Positions 1-8,324 of a DNA stretch of 43,888 nt are shown here, one piece after another. The first letter of the stretch is position 1. Each line of letters opens with the position of its first letter. The notes beneath the pieces are model-generated. The model searched no databases, was not told the DNA's origin, and saw only the letters and a list, made by a program, of their open reading frames with translations. The position numbers and the translations under genes were made by a program. Origin of the DNA: Candidatus Methylacidiphilales bacterium (lineage in GTDB: Bacteria > Verrucomicrobiota > Verrucomicrobiia > Methylacidiphilales > JAAUTS01); contig JAQTNW010000028.1 in assembly GCA_028713655.1 (NCBI GenBank), forward strand, positions 1 through 43,888, in the 5' to 3' direction.

Positions 1-672
1 GAGAATAGGCAGCCCCCCGTTCGAATAATCTGTCTTTCCAATGGCTCCAACCATCGGGATTCCAAAACTGCGCAGCCAGACTGCGGAATATTCCTCGCCG
101 CTGTGGCAGCCCCAACTGCGGGAATAGGCATCCGGGGAAAAAATATCGCGGTGGATTTTTTTCAAATCATTCTCGTGAAGCAGGCCGTAGTCGGGCCCCG
201 CGCCATCCAAAAGATTGCTGTAATCGAACATAAAGCAGCGCATGTTGGAGTGTCCAAAATATTCGAAGCGGGATATTTTGACCTCCCGGCGGTTCTGGCC
301 TTCGTTGAGATAACGAATCAGGCTCTCTTTGCTGTCAAACCAAAGCAAACGGGCGTGAATGCTGTCAGCCTTGGACTGGATGGCGGCGAGGAGATCGGTT
401 TGCTCCTCCTTGCCCCGCTGCAGATAGCTTGGGCGGTAAACCAGCCAGGTGAACTGGTCGCCGGGCTTGATTTCGGATTTGATCTGGGGATAACGGGCCA
501 CAGCGGCATCGATAAAATTCCCCCAGTATTTGTCATGGCTGGCTTTTTTGGAGTGCTCAAAATAGCGCAAAGCCGAACCACCGCTGACGATGATTTGCTC
601 CGCCGCGCACACCCTGTGCAGAGGCAGCAAGCCCAACAGAACAACATAGAACAGCCGGAACGGTACGCGCAT
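1..672 (-). CDS. secreted protein of unknown function, cut by the left edge
   Basis: An open frame of 224 codons runs from an ATG at 672 to the first base of the window without a stop, so the C-terminus is missing. The product begins with a cationic, hydrophobic signal peptide (MRVPFRLFYVVLLGLLPLH) ending near Ala-Ala-Glu, which suggests export. The mature part is mixed alpha/beta in character, with the segment FEYFGHSNMRCFMFDYSN and later WGCHSGEEYS. I do not recognise the family. The FGHSN and CHSGEEYS segments could carry a catalytic Ser or Cys/His, but that is speculation. The long plus-strand frame opposite (103-708) has a low-complexity, shadow-like composition and is not called. Confidence 0.75.
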   Translation of the reverse strand, partial: MRVPFRLFYVVLLGLLPLHRVCAAEQIIVSGGSALRYFEHSKKASHDKYWGNFIDAAVARYPQIKSEIKPGDQFTWLVYRPSYLQRGKEEQTDLLAAIQSKADSIHARLLWFDSKESLIRYLNEGQNRREVKISRFEYFGHSNMRCFMFDYSNLLDGAGPDYGLLHENDLKKIHRDIFSPDAYSRSWGCHSGEEYSAVWLRSFGIPMVGAIGKTDYSNGGLPIL

Positions 673-716
673 AAAGTTCTAACTATACGCGAACTTGGAG
701 TTTTTTGAAGCAAAAA

Positions 717-1007
717 CTATTTTTCGAGCACGCCTGAAACCGAGAGGCTCTTCAAGGGCCATGTGGAGCCATCAATATATTGGACGGTGACTTTTTCTCC
801 GACCTTCAAGTTACCCTTGCTTTCAGGGCTTACCGCAAACATTTTAACCTGATGTGCGCTGCTTTCGACCGTGATCGAATCCCGGTCCGTTTCAATTGCA
901 GTAATCGTGCCGGAAAAGGTTATGCCCGACACTTCACCAACATCAGCCCGAACCCATGCTGGGATCAAGGTAACCGCGAAAAGAAAGAAAAGAACGCGCT
1001 TTTTCAT
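717..1007 (-). CDS. small secreted protein, possible OB-like fold
   Basis: This is a 96-residue protein starting MKKRVLFFLFAVTLIPAWVRA, a clear signal peptide. The ATG at 1007 is preferred over an in-frame TTG at 1016. The mature domain has alternating beta-strand patterns (FSGTITAIETDRDSITVES, then LKVGEKVTVQYIDG), like the small beta-barrel periplasmic proteins often labelled DUF5666 or OB-like. That family assignment is a guess from pattern only. It lies 44 bp upstream of the truncated secreted gene and 69 bp downstream of lipA, all on the same strand. No metal-binding or catalytic motif is evident. Confidence 0.7.
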   Translation of the reverse strand: MKKRVLFFLFAVTLIPAWVRADVGEVSGITFSGTITAIETDRDSITVESSAHQVKMFAVSPESKGNLKVGEKVTVQYIDGSTWPLKSLSVSGVLEK

Positions 1008-1076
1008 TGCATGCAAGTCTCACGAAAAAGGTTACAGACGTATGGCAAATCGCGGACAATCCTGTGATTTTGAAGA

Positions 1077-1970
1077 TCAGGCCCCAACCGATACCGCAAC
1101 TCCAGGCCGCGCATAACGGTCCGACTGCTTGTCGGCATGATAGGAGCTTCGCACCAGAGGCCCGCTCTCGCACACGCCAAATCCCAGCTCCAGCGCCCGT
1201 TCCTTCCAGGAAGCAAACTCCTCCGGCGGCACCCAGCGGTCCACAGGCAGATGATTTGCAGACGGCCGCAAATACTGGCCCAAGGTCAAAATGTCCACCC
1301 GGATGGCCGCCAGGTCGCGCAAGACCCGATCCAGCTCATCTTCCCGTTCGCCAATGCCGAGCATGATGCTGCACTTCGTGACAAAACCCTTCTCCTTCGC
1401 GCGGCTCAACATCTCCAATGAGCGCTCGTATTTGGCCTGCGGCCGCACAAGTTTGTGCAGGCGCGGTACGGTCTCCACGTTGTGGTTCAAGATGTCAGGC
1501 CTGGCGTTCAAGACCCGGTACAAATCCTCCCAATGCCCCTTGAAGTCCGGAATCAACACTTCAATGCCGGTATTCGGGTTCACATGCCGCACCGCGCGGA
1601 TGGTGCGCGCCCAGATTTCAGAGCCGCCGTCGGGCAGTTCGTCACGCGCCACCGACGTGATGACCACATGCCGCAAATTCATGATCCGCACCGCATCCGC
1701 CACCCGGGCGGGCTCTCCCCAGTCGAGTTCCACCGGTTTGCCAGTGTCAATGGCGCAGAAACCGCACGAACGCGTACAGACGCCGCCCAAAATCATGACC
1801 GTGGCCGTGCCCCGGCTCCAACATTCGCCCAGATTCGGGCAGTGCGCGCTTTCGCAAACCGTGTGCAGCTTGTGGGTATGCACCAGTTCCTTGACCTTGG
1901 TGTATTCCTCGCCGCCCGGAATCCTGGCCTTCAGCCAGGGAGGTTTGCGTTCTGTTTGAATGACGGACAT
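1077..1970 (-). CDS. lipA: lipoyl synthase
   Basis: Lipoyl synthase is a radical-SAM enzyme that inserts two sulfurs into the octanoyl group on lipoyl domains (E2 proteins, GcvH). Both iron-sulfur cluster signatures are present in the 297 residues. The auxiliary cluster cysteines are C39, C44 and C50 ([12 protein letters not shown]). The radical-SAM CxxxCxxC cysteines are C65, C69 and C72 (CTRSCGFC). The C-terminal RSSY motif is at [10 protein letters not shown]. Length is normal for the family. The ATG at 1970 has a Shine-Dalgarno-like GAAGGA just upstream and lies 12 bp after the lpdA stop, so the two are very likely co-transcribed. No lipB or lplA is seen in the window. Confidence 0.97.
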   Translation of the reverse strand: MSVIQTERKPPWLKARIPGGEEYTKVKELVHTHKLHTVCESAHCPNLGECWSRGTATVMILGGVCTRSCGFCAIDTGKPVELDWGEPARVADAVRIMNLRHVVITSVARDELPDGGSEIWARTIRAVRHVNPNTGIEVLIPDFKGHWEDLYRVLNARPDILNHNVETVPRLHKLVRPQAKYERSLEMLSRAKEKGFVTKCSIMLGIGEREDELDRVLRDLAAIRVDILTLGQYLRPSANHLPVDRWVPPEEFASWKERALELGFGVCESGPLVRSSYHADKQSDRYARPGVAVSVGA

Positions 1971-1982
1971 TAAAATCCTTCG

Positions 1983-3371
1983 TTAAATATGAATCGCCTC
2001 GCCCTTGGAAGCCAGACTCGCCTCGGCAATCATTTCAGTCAACGTGGGGTGCGCATGGATGGTCGCAAGGATCTCATCCACAGTCGCCTCCAACGTGATG
2101 GCGATTCCCAACTCGCCGATCAATTCCGTCGCTTCGCTGCCGACAATGTGCGCCCCGAGTACTTCGCCATGCGGTTGGCCGATGATAAGCTTCACAAAAC
2201 CTTCCGGCTCGCCCGCCGCCACTGCGCGTCCGCTCGCGCGATACGGGAATTTTCCAACCTTGAATTTCAATCCCTTTTCCCTGGCCTTTGCCTCGGTCAG
2301 ACCGATGGACGCGACCTGCGGCTGGCAATAGGTGCAGCCCGGGAACACCTCGACCTTGTGCGGCTTCTTGCCTTTCACAAAAATCCCCTCCACCGCCTCA
2401 ATCGCCTCATGCGACGCCACATGCGCCAGCCAGGGCGGGCCGATGATGTCGCCCGCGGCGTAAATGCCGGGAACGTTCGTCTGATATTTTTCATCCGTCT
2501 TGACCCAGCCTTTCGGGTCCAGATCAAGCTTCAATCCCTCGCCCTGGACGCCTTCGAGATTCGGCTGAAGGCCGATGGCGACCAGCAAGGCCTCGGCTTC
2601 CACCACCTTGGAGTTTTTTCCGGCAAGCGCGACCTTGACGCCTTTTGCGCCCACTTCGACCTTATCGACTTTTGTGTCGGCCAGCACTTCAATACCGCTC
2701 TTTGTGAAACTGCGCGCCACGAGCTCAGCCACTTCATGGTCTTCGATCGGCAGAATCTGCGGCAGCATTTCGACCAGCGTGACCTTCGTGCCGAATGAAT
2801 TGAAAAAGTAGGCGAATTCGACCCCGATGGCGCCCGCGCCTATGATGACAATGGATTTTGGCTGCTTTTCCAATGCCAGGGCCTCGCGGCTGGTCAATAC
2901 CGTTTTGCCATCCACTTTCACGCCGGGCATATGGCGCGCGAGCGCTCCCGTGCAGAGCAGGATGTTTTTTCCGGAAAGCGTCTGGGTCTTGCCATCGGCG
3001 GACGTCACCAGCACTTTTTTGTCCTTCTGGATTTTGGCCTTGCCGGCCACGGAATCCACCTTCTTGTTCCGGAACAAAAATTCGATGCCTTTGGCCATGG
3101 TATCGGCCACGCCGCGACTGCGCTGGACGACCTTCGCAAAGTCGAAGCTGACTTCCTTGGCGCTGAGCCCGAAATCCTCGGCCCGTTTGAAGGTGTGGTA
3201 CAGCTCGGCGCTTTTCAGCAGGGCTTTGGTGGGAATGCAACCCCAGTTCAAACAGGTACCGCCCGCGCGTTCCTGTTCCACGCAAACCACTTTTTTGCCC
3301 AGTTGGGCGGCGCGAATGGCCCCCACGTAACCCGCTGGGCCACCGCCTATTACAATCAAGTCATATTCCAT
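1983..3371 (-). CDS. lpdA: dihydrolipoyl dehydrogenase (E3)
   Basis: This FAD-dependent disulfide oxidoreductase reoxidises dihydrolipoyl groups with NAD+ in 2-oxoacid dehydrogenase complexes or the glycine cleavage system. The sequence shows the N-terminal FAD-binding GGGPAGYVGAIRAAQLG, the redox-active disulfide C40-C45 in GGTCLNWGCIPTK, a second GxGxxG for NAD (IIGAGAIGVEFA), the FAD-binding YAAGD segment, and the C-terminal catalytic pair H441/E446 in HAHPTLTEM. Its 462 residues are typical. It is the first gene of a lpdA-lipA pair. A GAGGAA ribosome-binding site precedes the ATG. E1 and E2 genes are not in the window, so which complex it serves cannot be told. Confidence 0.97.
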   Translation of the reverse strand: MEYDLIVIGGGPAGYVGAIRAAQLGKKVVCVEQERAGGTCLNWGCIPTKALLKSAELYHTFKRAEDFGLSAKEVSFDFAKVVQRSRGVADTMAKGIEFLFRNKKVDSVAGKAKIQKDKKVLVTSADGKTQTLSGKNILLCTGALARHMPGVKVDGKTVLTSREALALEKQPKSIVIIGAGAIGVEFAYFFNSFGTKVTLVEMLPQILPIEDHEVAELVARSFTKSGIEVLADTKVDKVEVGAKGVKVALAGKNSKVVEAEALLVAIGLQPNLEGVQGEGLKLDLDPKGWVKTDEKYQTNVPGIYAAGDIIGPPWLAHVASHEAIEAVEGIFVKGKKPHKVEVFPGCTYCQPQVASIGLTEAKAREKGLKFKVGKFPYRASGRAVAAGEPEGFVKLIIGQPHGEVLGAHIVGSEATELIGELGIAITLEATVDEILATIHAHPTLTEMIAEASLASKGEAIHI

Positions 3372-3765
3372 AAATCAAATTCCTCATCTGCTGGAGTTCA
3401 TCCTCGATTAGCCCGCATACAGCCCTTAAAGATGCCACAAACCATTTTAGGCACAAGCAGGGAATCCAAGTCACCCGAGCCTGGATTGCCGCGTCGTCGT
3501 GAAGTCGCAAACCTTTAAAAAAGTGTTTTGAGCTGAGATGAATGGAGTTGTTCAGAGAAGCACCAAAGGTGCTTCCCATACCAGCCTGGGGCAACGCGCC
3601 AGGAATACAAATGGTATAAAATTTCAAGCACTGAAGGCGAGCTCAAACTTATGTCGAGCTCTGGATCGCTCCTTCAGGCTCGATAAATTTTATTATGCAT
3701 CCATACTCAGGGCTTCACCCTGGGCTGGTATAGATCGGGCCTTCGGCCTACACAAGACGCCCGCG
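3372..3765. other. 394-bp gene-free region
   Basis: This lies between the start of lpdA and the stop of the peptidase gene. It must contain the lpdA-lipA promoter near 3372-3500, though I see no convincing -35/-10 pair. The right half is filled by a hairpin-rich repeat element listed separately. The apparent plus-strand frame crossing it continues antisense into the peptidase gene and is not credible. Confidence 0.6.
3557..3749. repeat. composite palindromic repeat (hairpin - ATACCAGCC - hairpin modules, inverted)
   Basis: Two copies of one module face each other. Read on the plus strand, the first has GAAGCACC-AAA-GGTGCTTC (3557-3575), then ATACCAGCC (3578-3586), then a CCTGG...CCAGG stem. 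Read on the minus strand, the second has GGCC-GAA-GGCC (3738-3748), then CGATCTATACCAGCC (ATACCAGCC complementary to 3723-3731), then CAGGG-TGAAG-CCCTG (3708-3722). Between them is a CTGAAGG...CCTTCAG stem around 3631-3677. A further copy of the module occurs at 41671-41701. This is a REP/MITE-like element. It does not match the repeat bounding the transposase in this window. Confidence 0.7.
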
Positions 3766-4638
3766 CTACAAGTATTCCATGTCCCGAATGGTCCAGAAAT
3801 CCGAGGCCAGAGCCTGGCGTCCGCCGCCGCCAAACGCGTATTCGTACGGCATGGTAAAATAACCGAGCAACCCCCAATCCGCCCCCCAGGAATTGCGCAC
3901 GATAAACCTTTGCTCGGAGTCATTGTACCCAACCGCGAACACCGCATGGCCGCCGACCGGCCTTTCTGCGCGCGACGGATAATTTACAATTCCGGTTTTG
4001 GCCACTTCCCGGGATTCAAAAGCCGTATAGACGCTGAAGCCGAAGACAACCGGGTAGCCCTCGGCCAGGCAAGCCCGTGCATCATCCAACTCGCGGACGG
4101 AATGGTAGGATAAAATCTGGCGCTGTTCGGCTTCAACATAGCATTTGGCGGGTGGTTTGACGGTGAATTTTTTGATGTCATACGGCCAGTGCGTCTCGGT
4201 ACAAATCCCCTGTTTGTTCAGGGTTTTGATGCCGTCGCGCAGATAGCCGCCACTGTCTTGTTGGGTCGTGTGGGTCAGCACACGCTCATTATAGTAAAGG
4301 AAAAGGCGGCTGAGATCGCTGAAGTATCCCCCGCGCTTGAGTTCCAGAAACTCCAGCGCTCCAACCAATGCGTTGGCGGTGCAACTGCCCAATTCCCCCT
4401 GGTTTTCCACCGTTGAACATTTTTCACGCAAATCAACAACGGGCGGCAGCGCGGGCCGTACAGGCCTGATGGCCGAATAAAGAAGATCGCGGTGATCCGG
4501 CAAATCCGCATGCCAGCCGTACCAGGCAATCGGATTTCCCGACATGCGCAACGGCGGGAAAGGTTTTGTAACAGCGGCCTTTTTTCTTTTTTGAATACTC
4601 TTCTTTGCGGCAGTTGTCCTGTGTTTTTTAGCACTCAT
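3766..4638 (-). CDS. papain-family (C1) cysteine peptidase
   Basis: The 290-residue product carries the full papain catalytic set: oxyanion Gln80 and nucleophile Cys86 in NQGELGSCTANALVGALEFL, His231 in VGGHAVFAVGYND, and Asn249 in VRNSWGADWG. The N-terminus is Lys/Arg-rich (KKHRTTAAKKSIQKRKK) with no hydrophobic signal peptide and no long inhibitory propeptide, so it may act in the cytoplasm or be exported by another route. The ATG at 4638 is preferred to an upstream in-frame TTG at 4668. Bacterial C1 peptidases of this short type are known from many phyla, but substrates are generally unknown. The gene stands alone, flanked by repeat-containing gaps. Confidence 0.9.
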   Translation of the reverse strand: MSAKKHRTTAAKKSIQKRKKAAVTKPFPPLRMSGNPIAWYGWHADLPDHRDLLYSAIRPVRPALPPVVDLREKCSTVENQGELGSCTANALVGALEFLELKRGGYFSDLSRLFLYYNERVLTHTTQQDSGGYLRDGIKTLNKQGICTETHWPYDIKKFTVKPPAKCYVEAEQRQILSYHSVRELDDARACLAEGYPVVFGFSVYTAFESREVAKTGIVNYPSRAERPVGGHAVFAVGYNDSEQRFIVRNSWGADWGLLGYFTMPYEYAFGGGGRQALASDFWTIRDMEYL

Positions 4639-4815
4639 GATTTGTTGGCAGCCTTCATTTGTAATCAACTAAAGCTTGATTCTTTGTTGATGAGGCTCAA
4701 GCCAAATGAGAAGCCTTGTGGCGGGTTATTAACAGATTTTTGCAAACAACCCAGTTGTGTACAACAATTTAAGGCAAACGATTCACTTAAGGATTATAAT
4801 AAATTGTTAAATGGC
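4639..4815. other. upstream region of the peptidase gene, AT-rich
   Basis: This is a relatively AT-rich stretch leading away from the peptidase start. A TATAAT hexamer lies at 4795-4800 on the plus strand, but no -35 element at the right spacing could be identified. Nothing else is evident. Confidence 0.35.
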
Positions 4816-5043
4816 ATGGCAAGGGGCACATGCGAAATTGTCGTCATCTCTTTTATAGCCCTTACTTTTAGCATTCTACTAAACGCCATTGTGCTAATTC
4901 TTCATATGAAAAGGGAAGCAAGTCACAACGATGTCACGGCAAACAATAATGGTTTTAAAGAGCGGATGAGAGTGAATGACTGCGCATACGCGCGTTATTC
5001 TGAGTCAATATTTTGGATGCGCAGACATGTCACCCGTAGTTAA
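4816..5043 (+). CDS. possible small membrane protein
   Basis: This is a 75-codon frame from an ATG at 4816, the only plus-strand candidate in a 515-bp gap. It encodes one strongly hydrophobic segment (IVVISFIALTFSILLNAIVLIL) followed by a polar tail. A TATAAT hexamer lies 15 bp upstream, but there is no Shine-Dalgarno sequence. The base composition is lower in GC than the neighbours. It may be a real single-pass protein, a decayed gene, or chance. I recognise no family. Confidence 0.25.
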   Translation: MARGTCEIVVISFIALTFSILLNAIVLILHMKREASHNDVTANNNGFKERMRVNDCAYARYSESIFWMRRHVTRS

Positions 5044-5045
5044 AA

Positions 5046-5063
5046 GCGGCGTCATGCCGCCGC
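5046..5063. repeat. REP-like hairpin
   Basis: GCGGCG-TCATGC-CGCCGC forms a 6-bp GC stem, preceded by AAAA and followed by ACTCCAAA. It lies in the gap downstream of the histidine kinase gene. From memory, hairpins of this form with an ACTCCAA flank are common between genes in verrucomicrobial genomes. It could serve as a weak bidirectional terminator, but there is no T-tract in the minus-strand direction. Confidence 0.5.
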
Positions 5064-5153
5064 ACTCCAAATTCGCCATGTGGTGATGACGCGAGCGCGG
5101 TTCGCATTACAACCCTTGCGCCTTGGCGTTAAATCCTTACAGGAGGCCTAACA

Positions 5154-6560
5154 TCAAACAGCCAACGGCAGCCGCACGCTGAAGATCGAGCCCTGGTTGG
5201 TGTGACTTTCCACATCCACCGTCCCGTTGTGGGCCGTGACAACAGCCTTCACCAGGCTGAGCCCGAGCCCAAGCCCGCGCTTGCTGCGGCTGCTGTCGCC
5301 CCGGTAGAGCCGGTCCCAGATCTTGGGCAAGTCATGCCCGGAAATGCCCGCACCCTGGTCCGTCACGCGTAAAAGGCCATGGCTCCCCTCCCGGGAAATC
5401 CGCATCGTAATGACGGATTCGGAAGGGCTGTATTTCAACGCATTGTCCACAAGATTGCCGATCACCTGTTCGAGTCGAACCGAGTCGGCCAAAACCGATA
5501 CGGGTTCGCTTTCCTCGATCTGAAGCCGGATTTGTTTTTCCTCGGAGGTGAATTCGTAGAGTTCCATTACCCGGCGGCAGGCATCGGCGAGATTCACCGT
5601 CGTTTTGTTGAGCTTGAGGGCGCCGGCACCGGCTTCCATCACGTCCATGTTGGCTTCCAGCATTTTGAGGACGTAATCGGATTCTTCGAGGCAATCCGAA
5701 AGGCCTTCGCGCAGATCCTCGATGCTCCGGCCCCGATCCAGCGCCTGCTCGGCAGAATTGCGCAGCCGGGTCAGCGGGGTGCGCAAGTCATGCGCTGTGT
5801 TGTCCAGAGCCTCGCGCATGGCGCGGATCAATTTGGCATTTGTTTCCAGGAGCCGGTTGAACAGGGCGCTGAGATGGCCCAGCTCGGGATCGCTGGAGCG
5901 GACCGGCACCCGGGCCTCAAGATTGTTTTGCTCCAGCAATTTGTGAATCGTGCCGCTGAGGTCCCGCAGGGGGCGTGTGGTGTTATGGGTAATGAGGGCT
6001 CCACCCGCCAGCGCCAGCAGCACCAGCGGTGTGATCGTTATTAAAAAGATGGACTGCAGCTTGGCCAGGATGAGCAGCGACTCAGTCGAGTTTTTTCCAA
6101 CCTGAAGGATGATCCCCTGCCCGATCTGCCGGGTCACAACGGTCCAGCGGCTGGTTTTATCCCCCGCCGTTGCGGAAAAATCCATCACTTCATGCGTGGT
6201 ATCGAGACGCTGGATGACATCCGTGCCGGGCGCGGGCGAGCCGTCCGCCATGTTCCAGAATATGGTCTGGCCGGCCGGGGTGACGACGCGGATGAAGAAT
6301 GCCTCCGGGGTCCGATTGCGCTGCTCATCGAAGCGGGCTTTAAGGGCCGGCAGTCCGCCCTCCGGGAGCCAGGCCCGGTATTCCTGGGTGCGTGTTTCCA
6401 GAATCGTGACCTCGTGGTCGCGGACAAACCCTGACAACAAAAAATACGTCATGGCATATATGCCCAGGATGGTGGCGATGAAAAACACCGAATACCACAA
6501 GGTCAGGCGCAGGCTCAGGCCCAATCCCAACCAGGGCTGTAAAACGGATTTAGACGGCAT
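5154..6560 (-). CDS. membrane sensor histidine kinase
   Basis: This 468-residue protein has the classic layout. TM1 is at about residues 18-42, followed by a periplasmic sensor region to about 168, TM2 (SIFLITITPLVLLALAGGALI), and HAMP at about 192-245. The HisKA H-box has H257 in DNTAHDLRTPLTRLRN. The HATPase domain shows an N-box (NLVDNALKYSP, N373), G1 (DQGAGISG), an F-box region, and G2 (GLGLGLSLV). The ATG at 6560 follows the response-regulator stop by 3 bp, so the pair is translationally coupled. It lies downstream of a multiheme cytochrome cluster, so a role in sensing redox or electron acceptors is an inference from position only. Confidence 0.95.
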   Translation of the reverse strand: MPSKSVLQPWLGLGLSLRLTLWYSVFFIATILGIYAMTYFLLSGFVRDHEVTILETRTQEYRAWLPEGGLPALKARFDEQRNRTPEAFFIRVVTPAGQTIFWNMADGSPAPGTDVIQRLDTTHEVMDFSATAGDKTSRWTVVTRQIGQGIILQVGKNSTESLLILAKLQSIFLITITPLVLLALAGGALITHNTTRPLRDLSGTIHKLLEQNNLEARVPVRSSDPELGHLSALFNRLLETNAKLIRAMREALDNTAHDLRTPLTRLRNSAEQALDRGRSIEDLREGLSDCLEESDYVLKMLEANMDVMEAGAGALKLNKTTVNLADACRRVMELYEFTSEEKQIRLQIEESEPVSVLADSVRLEQVIGNLVDNALKYSPSESVITMRISREGSHGLLRVTDQGAGISGHDLPKIWDRLYRGDSSRSKRGLGLGLSLVKAVVTAHNGTVDVESHTNQGSIFSVRLPLAV

Positions 6561-6563
6561 GCC

Positions 6564-7241
6564 TCAGTATCCTTGTTTCAGAGTGTAGCCCATGCCCCGC
6601 ACGGTGTGGATCAATTTTAAGCCCGAATCGCGGTCGATCTTGTTTCGCAACCGGCATACCAACACGTCCACGACGTTGGTTTGCGGATCGAAATTATAAT
6701 CATAGACGTGTTCCAGGATGGAGGTTTTGGTCACAATCCGGCCCACGTTGCGCATCAGATATTCAAGCAGGGCAAATTCCTTGGCCTGCAACGGAATGGG
6801 CTTGCCGCCGCGCGCGGCTTCCCGTTTCAACAAATCCAGATTCAGGTCCCCGACCGACAGCACCTGCGATTCGGACAACCCGTTCGAACGCCGGAGCAGG
6901 GCGTGAATCCGTGCCATCAGTTCGGTAAAGGAAAAGGGCTTGGTCATATAATCGTCCCCGCCGGCCTGTAGGCCGCGCACCCGGTCATCGACCGTATGCC
7001 GTGCGCTCAAGATCAACACGGGAGTGCGGGAACGGGCGGCCCGGAGCCGTTCCAGAAGGGTAATGCCATCCATGCCGGGAAGCATGAGGTCCAGAACGGC
7101 GGCGTCATGTTGTCCGGTCAGGGCAAGATGCAGCCCTTCAATTCCATCCTTGGCCAGGTCCACGGTGAACCCGTTTTCTTTCAAGCCCCGTGCAATAAAG
7201 GAACTGATTTTTTTGTCGTCTTCAACAACCAGTATTTTCAT
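6564..7241 (-). CDS. OmpR/PhoB-type response regulator
   Basis: The 225-residue protein has a receiver domain with acidic D8/D9, phospho-acceptor D51 (AVLDLMLPGMDG), S79 and K101 (TKPF), and a C-terminal winged-helix domain (LLEYLMRNVGRIVTKTSILEHVY...TVRGMGY). It is the partner of the kinase that follows by 3 bp. MKILVVEDD at 7241 is the canonical start. That ATG is directly adjacent to the 27-bp terminal repeat of the transposase unit, with no ribosome-binding site visible in the repeat. An alternative in-frame TTG at 7256 overlaps the transposase stop codon (TTGA), which could allow coupled re-initiation. Its usual leader seems to have been replaced by the mobile element. Confidence 0.95.
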   Translation of the reverse strand: MKILVVEDDKKISSFIARGLKENGFTVDLAKDGIEGLHLALTGQHDAAVLDLMLPGMDGITLLERLRAARSRTPVLILSARHTVDDRVRGLQAGGDDYMTKPFSFTELMARIHALLRRSNGLSESQVLSVGDLNLDLLKREAARGGKPIPLQAKEFALLEYLMRNVGRIVTKTSILEHVYDYNFDPQTNVVDVLVCRLRNKIDRDSGLKLIHTVRGMGYTLKQGY

Positions 7242-7268
7242 AAAGGGGTCTGTCAACTATTCTTGACA
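7242..7268. repeat. 27-bp terminal inverted repeat, left copy (REP-like)
   Basis: This is an exact inverted copy of 8325-8351. It contains a GGGGTC head followed by the imperfectly closed palindrome TGTCAA-CTATTC-TTGACA. A short conserved head plus hairpin is the known architecture of REP sequences bounding tyrosine transposases. The transposase stop codon lies inside this copy. Confidence 0.9.
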
Positions 7269-8296
7269 AGCTTTTGCCATTGCTGGTGCATTTTGTCTGT
7301 GGGGATTTGCCCCAGCGTCAGCCTTCTCACCTGCTGGCAGACGTTCCCCGCGCTTTTCATCCATAGCCGTTCGGCTATCCACTTCTGCGACACGGTGGTT
7401 TTTTCTTTCAATGCGGCCGCAATCACCGCTTTCTCAGGCCTGCTTCCAGACGTGGATTTGAGGTCGTTTTCTTTCAGGCCAAACGCCTTCAACCCGCTCT
7501 CGATAAGTCCTTCGGCCAAGGCGCTGCTTTGTTCCCGCGTTTGTGGACTGCTGCGGTAATTGCGATTGGACCGCTGTTTCTTCGGATCCAGGAGTTTGAG
7601 CAGCTTTTCACGAAATTGCTGCCCGCCCCAATACCAACCCCTCTGCAAGGTGCTATTTAGGGTCTGCCCATCCAATGTTTGTCCCTGCTCGGACAAGCCG
7701 ATAGCTTCCAGGCGTTTCACGTAATCGTGTCTTCCGGAAGCGGAATCCTTGGTGTTGGCCAAACTAAAACCCAGTTCCGTTTCAAGCCAGTCGGGTCTGA
7801 CTCCCGGCACACAGCCATAGCCTTGGGTAAGACTGCTCCAATAATATCCCAACAGGCCCTTGCCCGTTTGTGGATTCACCAATCCAGCCCTCAGGGGGTT
7901 GAGATGAACATAGTCGATGAGAAGAGCCAGATACGCAATGGCGCTTGTGCCGGCAGCGCGTTTTCTGCCTGCTTCAACCACAATGGCTTTGTAGCGTCCT
8001 CCAAACACATGGCCCCATAGGTGATGACGGCAATTCAGCCGACGGGTGTACGTGTTTTGGAACCATTTCATGCCCGCCACCAGGTTGGGTTCCGGTGTTT
8101 GCAGAACCATGTGGTAATGGTTGGACATCAAGACCCACGCATGTACGCGCCAGCCGGTCTTGTCACAGGCTTCACCCAAAGTGCGCAGGAAGAGTTCCCG
8201 GTCCTGTTTGTCTTCCACGATATCCTCACGGCGGTCTCCCCGGGCCATGACGTGGTAGAAAGCCCCGCCATATTCAATCCGCAGTTGCCGTGCCAT
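7253..8296 (-). CDS. REP-associated tyrosine transposase (RAYT, Y1_Tnp family)
   Basis: The N-terminal domain of this 347-residue protein has the RAYT pattern: MARQLRIEYGGAFYHVMARG, the metal-binding HUH motif H60-Y61-H62 in MSNHYHMVLQTPEPNL, and the catalytic tyrosine Y83 in NTYTRRLN, followed by GHVFGGRYKA. These enzymes cut and join single-stranded DNA at REP hairpins. The protein is much longer than minimal RAYTs (about 150-220 residues). Its C-terminal ~170 residues are Lys/Arg-rich and end in a likely helix-turn-helix (VSQKWIAERLWMKSAGNVCQQVRRL). A GGATAGG-like ribosome-binding site precedes the ATG. The frame is intact, so the enzyme is probably active. Confidence 0.93.
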   Translation of the reverse strand: MARQLRIEYGGAFYHVMARGDRREDIVEDKQDRELFLRTLGEACDKTGWRVHAWVLMSNHYHMVLQTPEPNLVAGMKWFQNTYTRRLNCRHHLWGHVFGGRYKAIVVEAGRKRAAGTSAIAYLALLIDYVHLNPLRAGLVNPQTGKGLLGYYWSSLTQGYGCVPGVRPDWLETELGFSLANTKDSASGRHDYVKRLEAIGLSEQGQTLDGQTLNSTLQRGWYWGGQQFREKLLKLLDPKKQRSNRNYRSSPQTREQSSALAEGLIESGLKAFGLKENDLKSTSGSRPEKAVIAAALKEKTTVSQKWIAERLWMKSAGNVCQQVRRLTLGQIPTDKMHQQWQKLVKNS

Positions 8297-8324
8297 CGGC
8301 CTATCCTGCCATCCGCTCAGCTCC

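Noticed and set aside
103-708. 201-codon open frame on the plus strand
   Set aside because: It is antisense to a minus-strand frame with a good signal peptide and natural protein composition; the plus frame is a codon-bias shadow.
3557-3749. Idea that the ATACCAGCC modules are substrates of the RAYT at 7253-8296
   Set aside because: They share no sequence with the 27-bp repeats that bound that transposase.
7242-7268. TTGACA inside the terminal repeat as a -35 element for the response regulator
   Set aside because: A -10 at proper spacing would fall inside the coding region downstream of the ATG, so it cannot drive the full gene.
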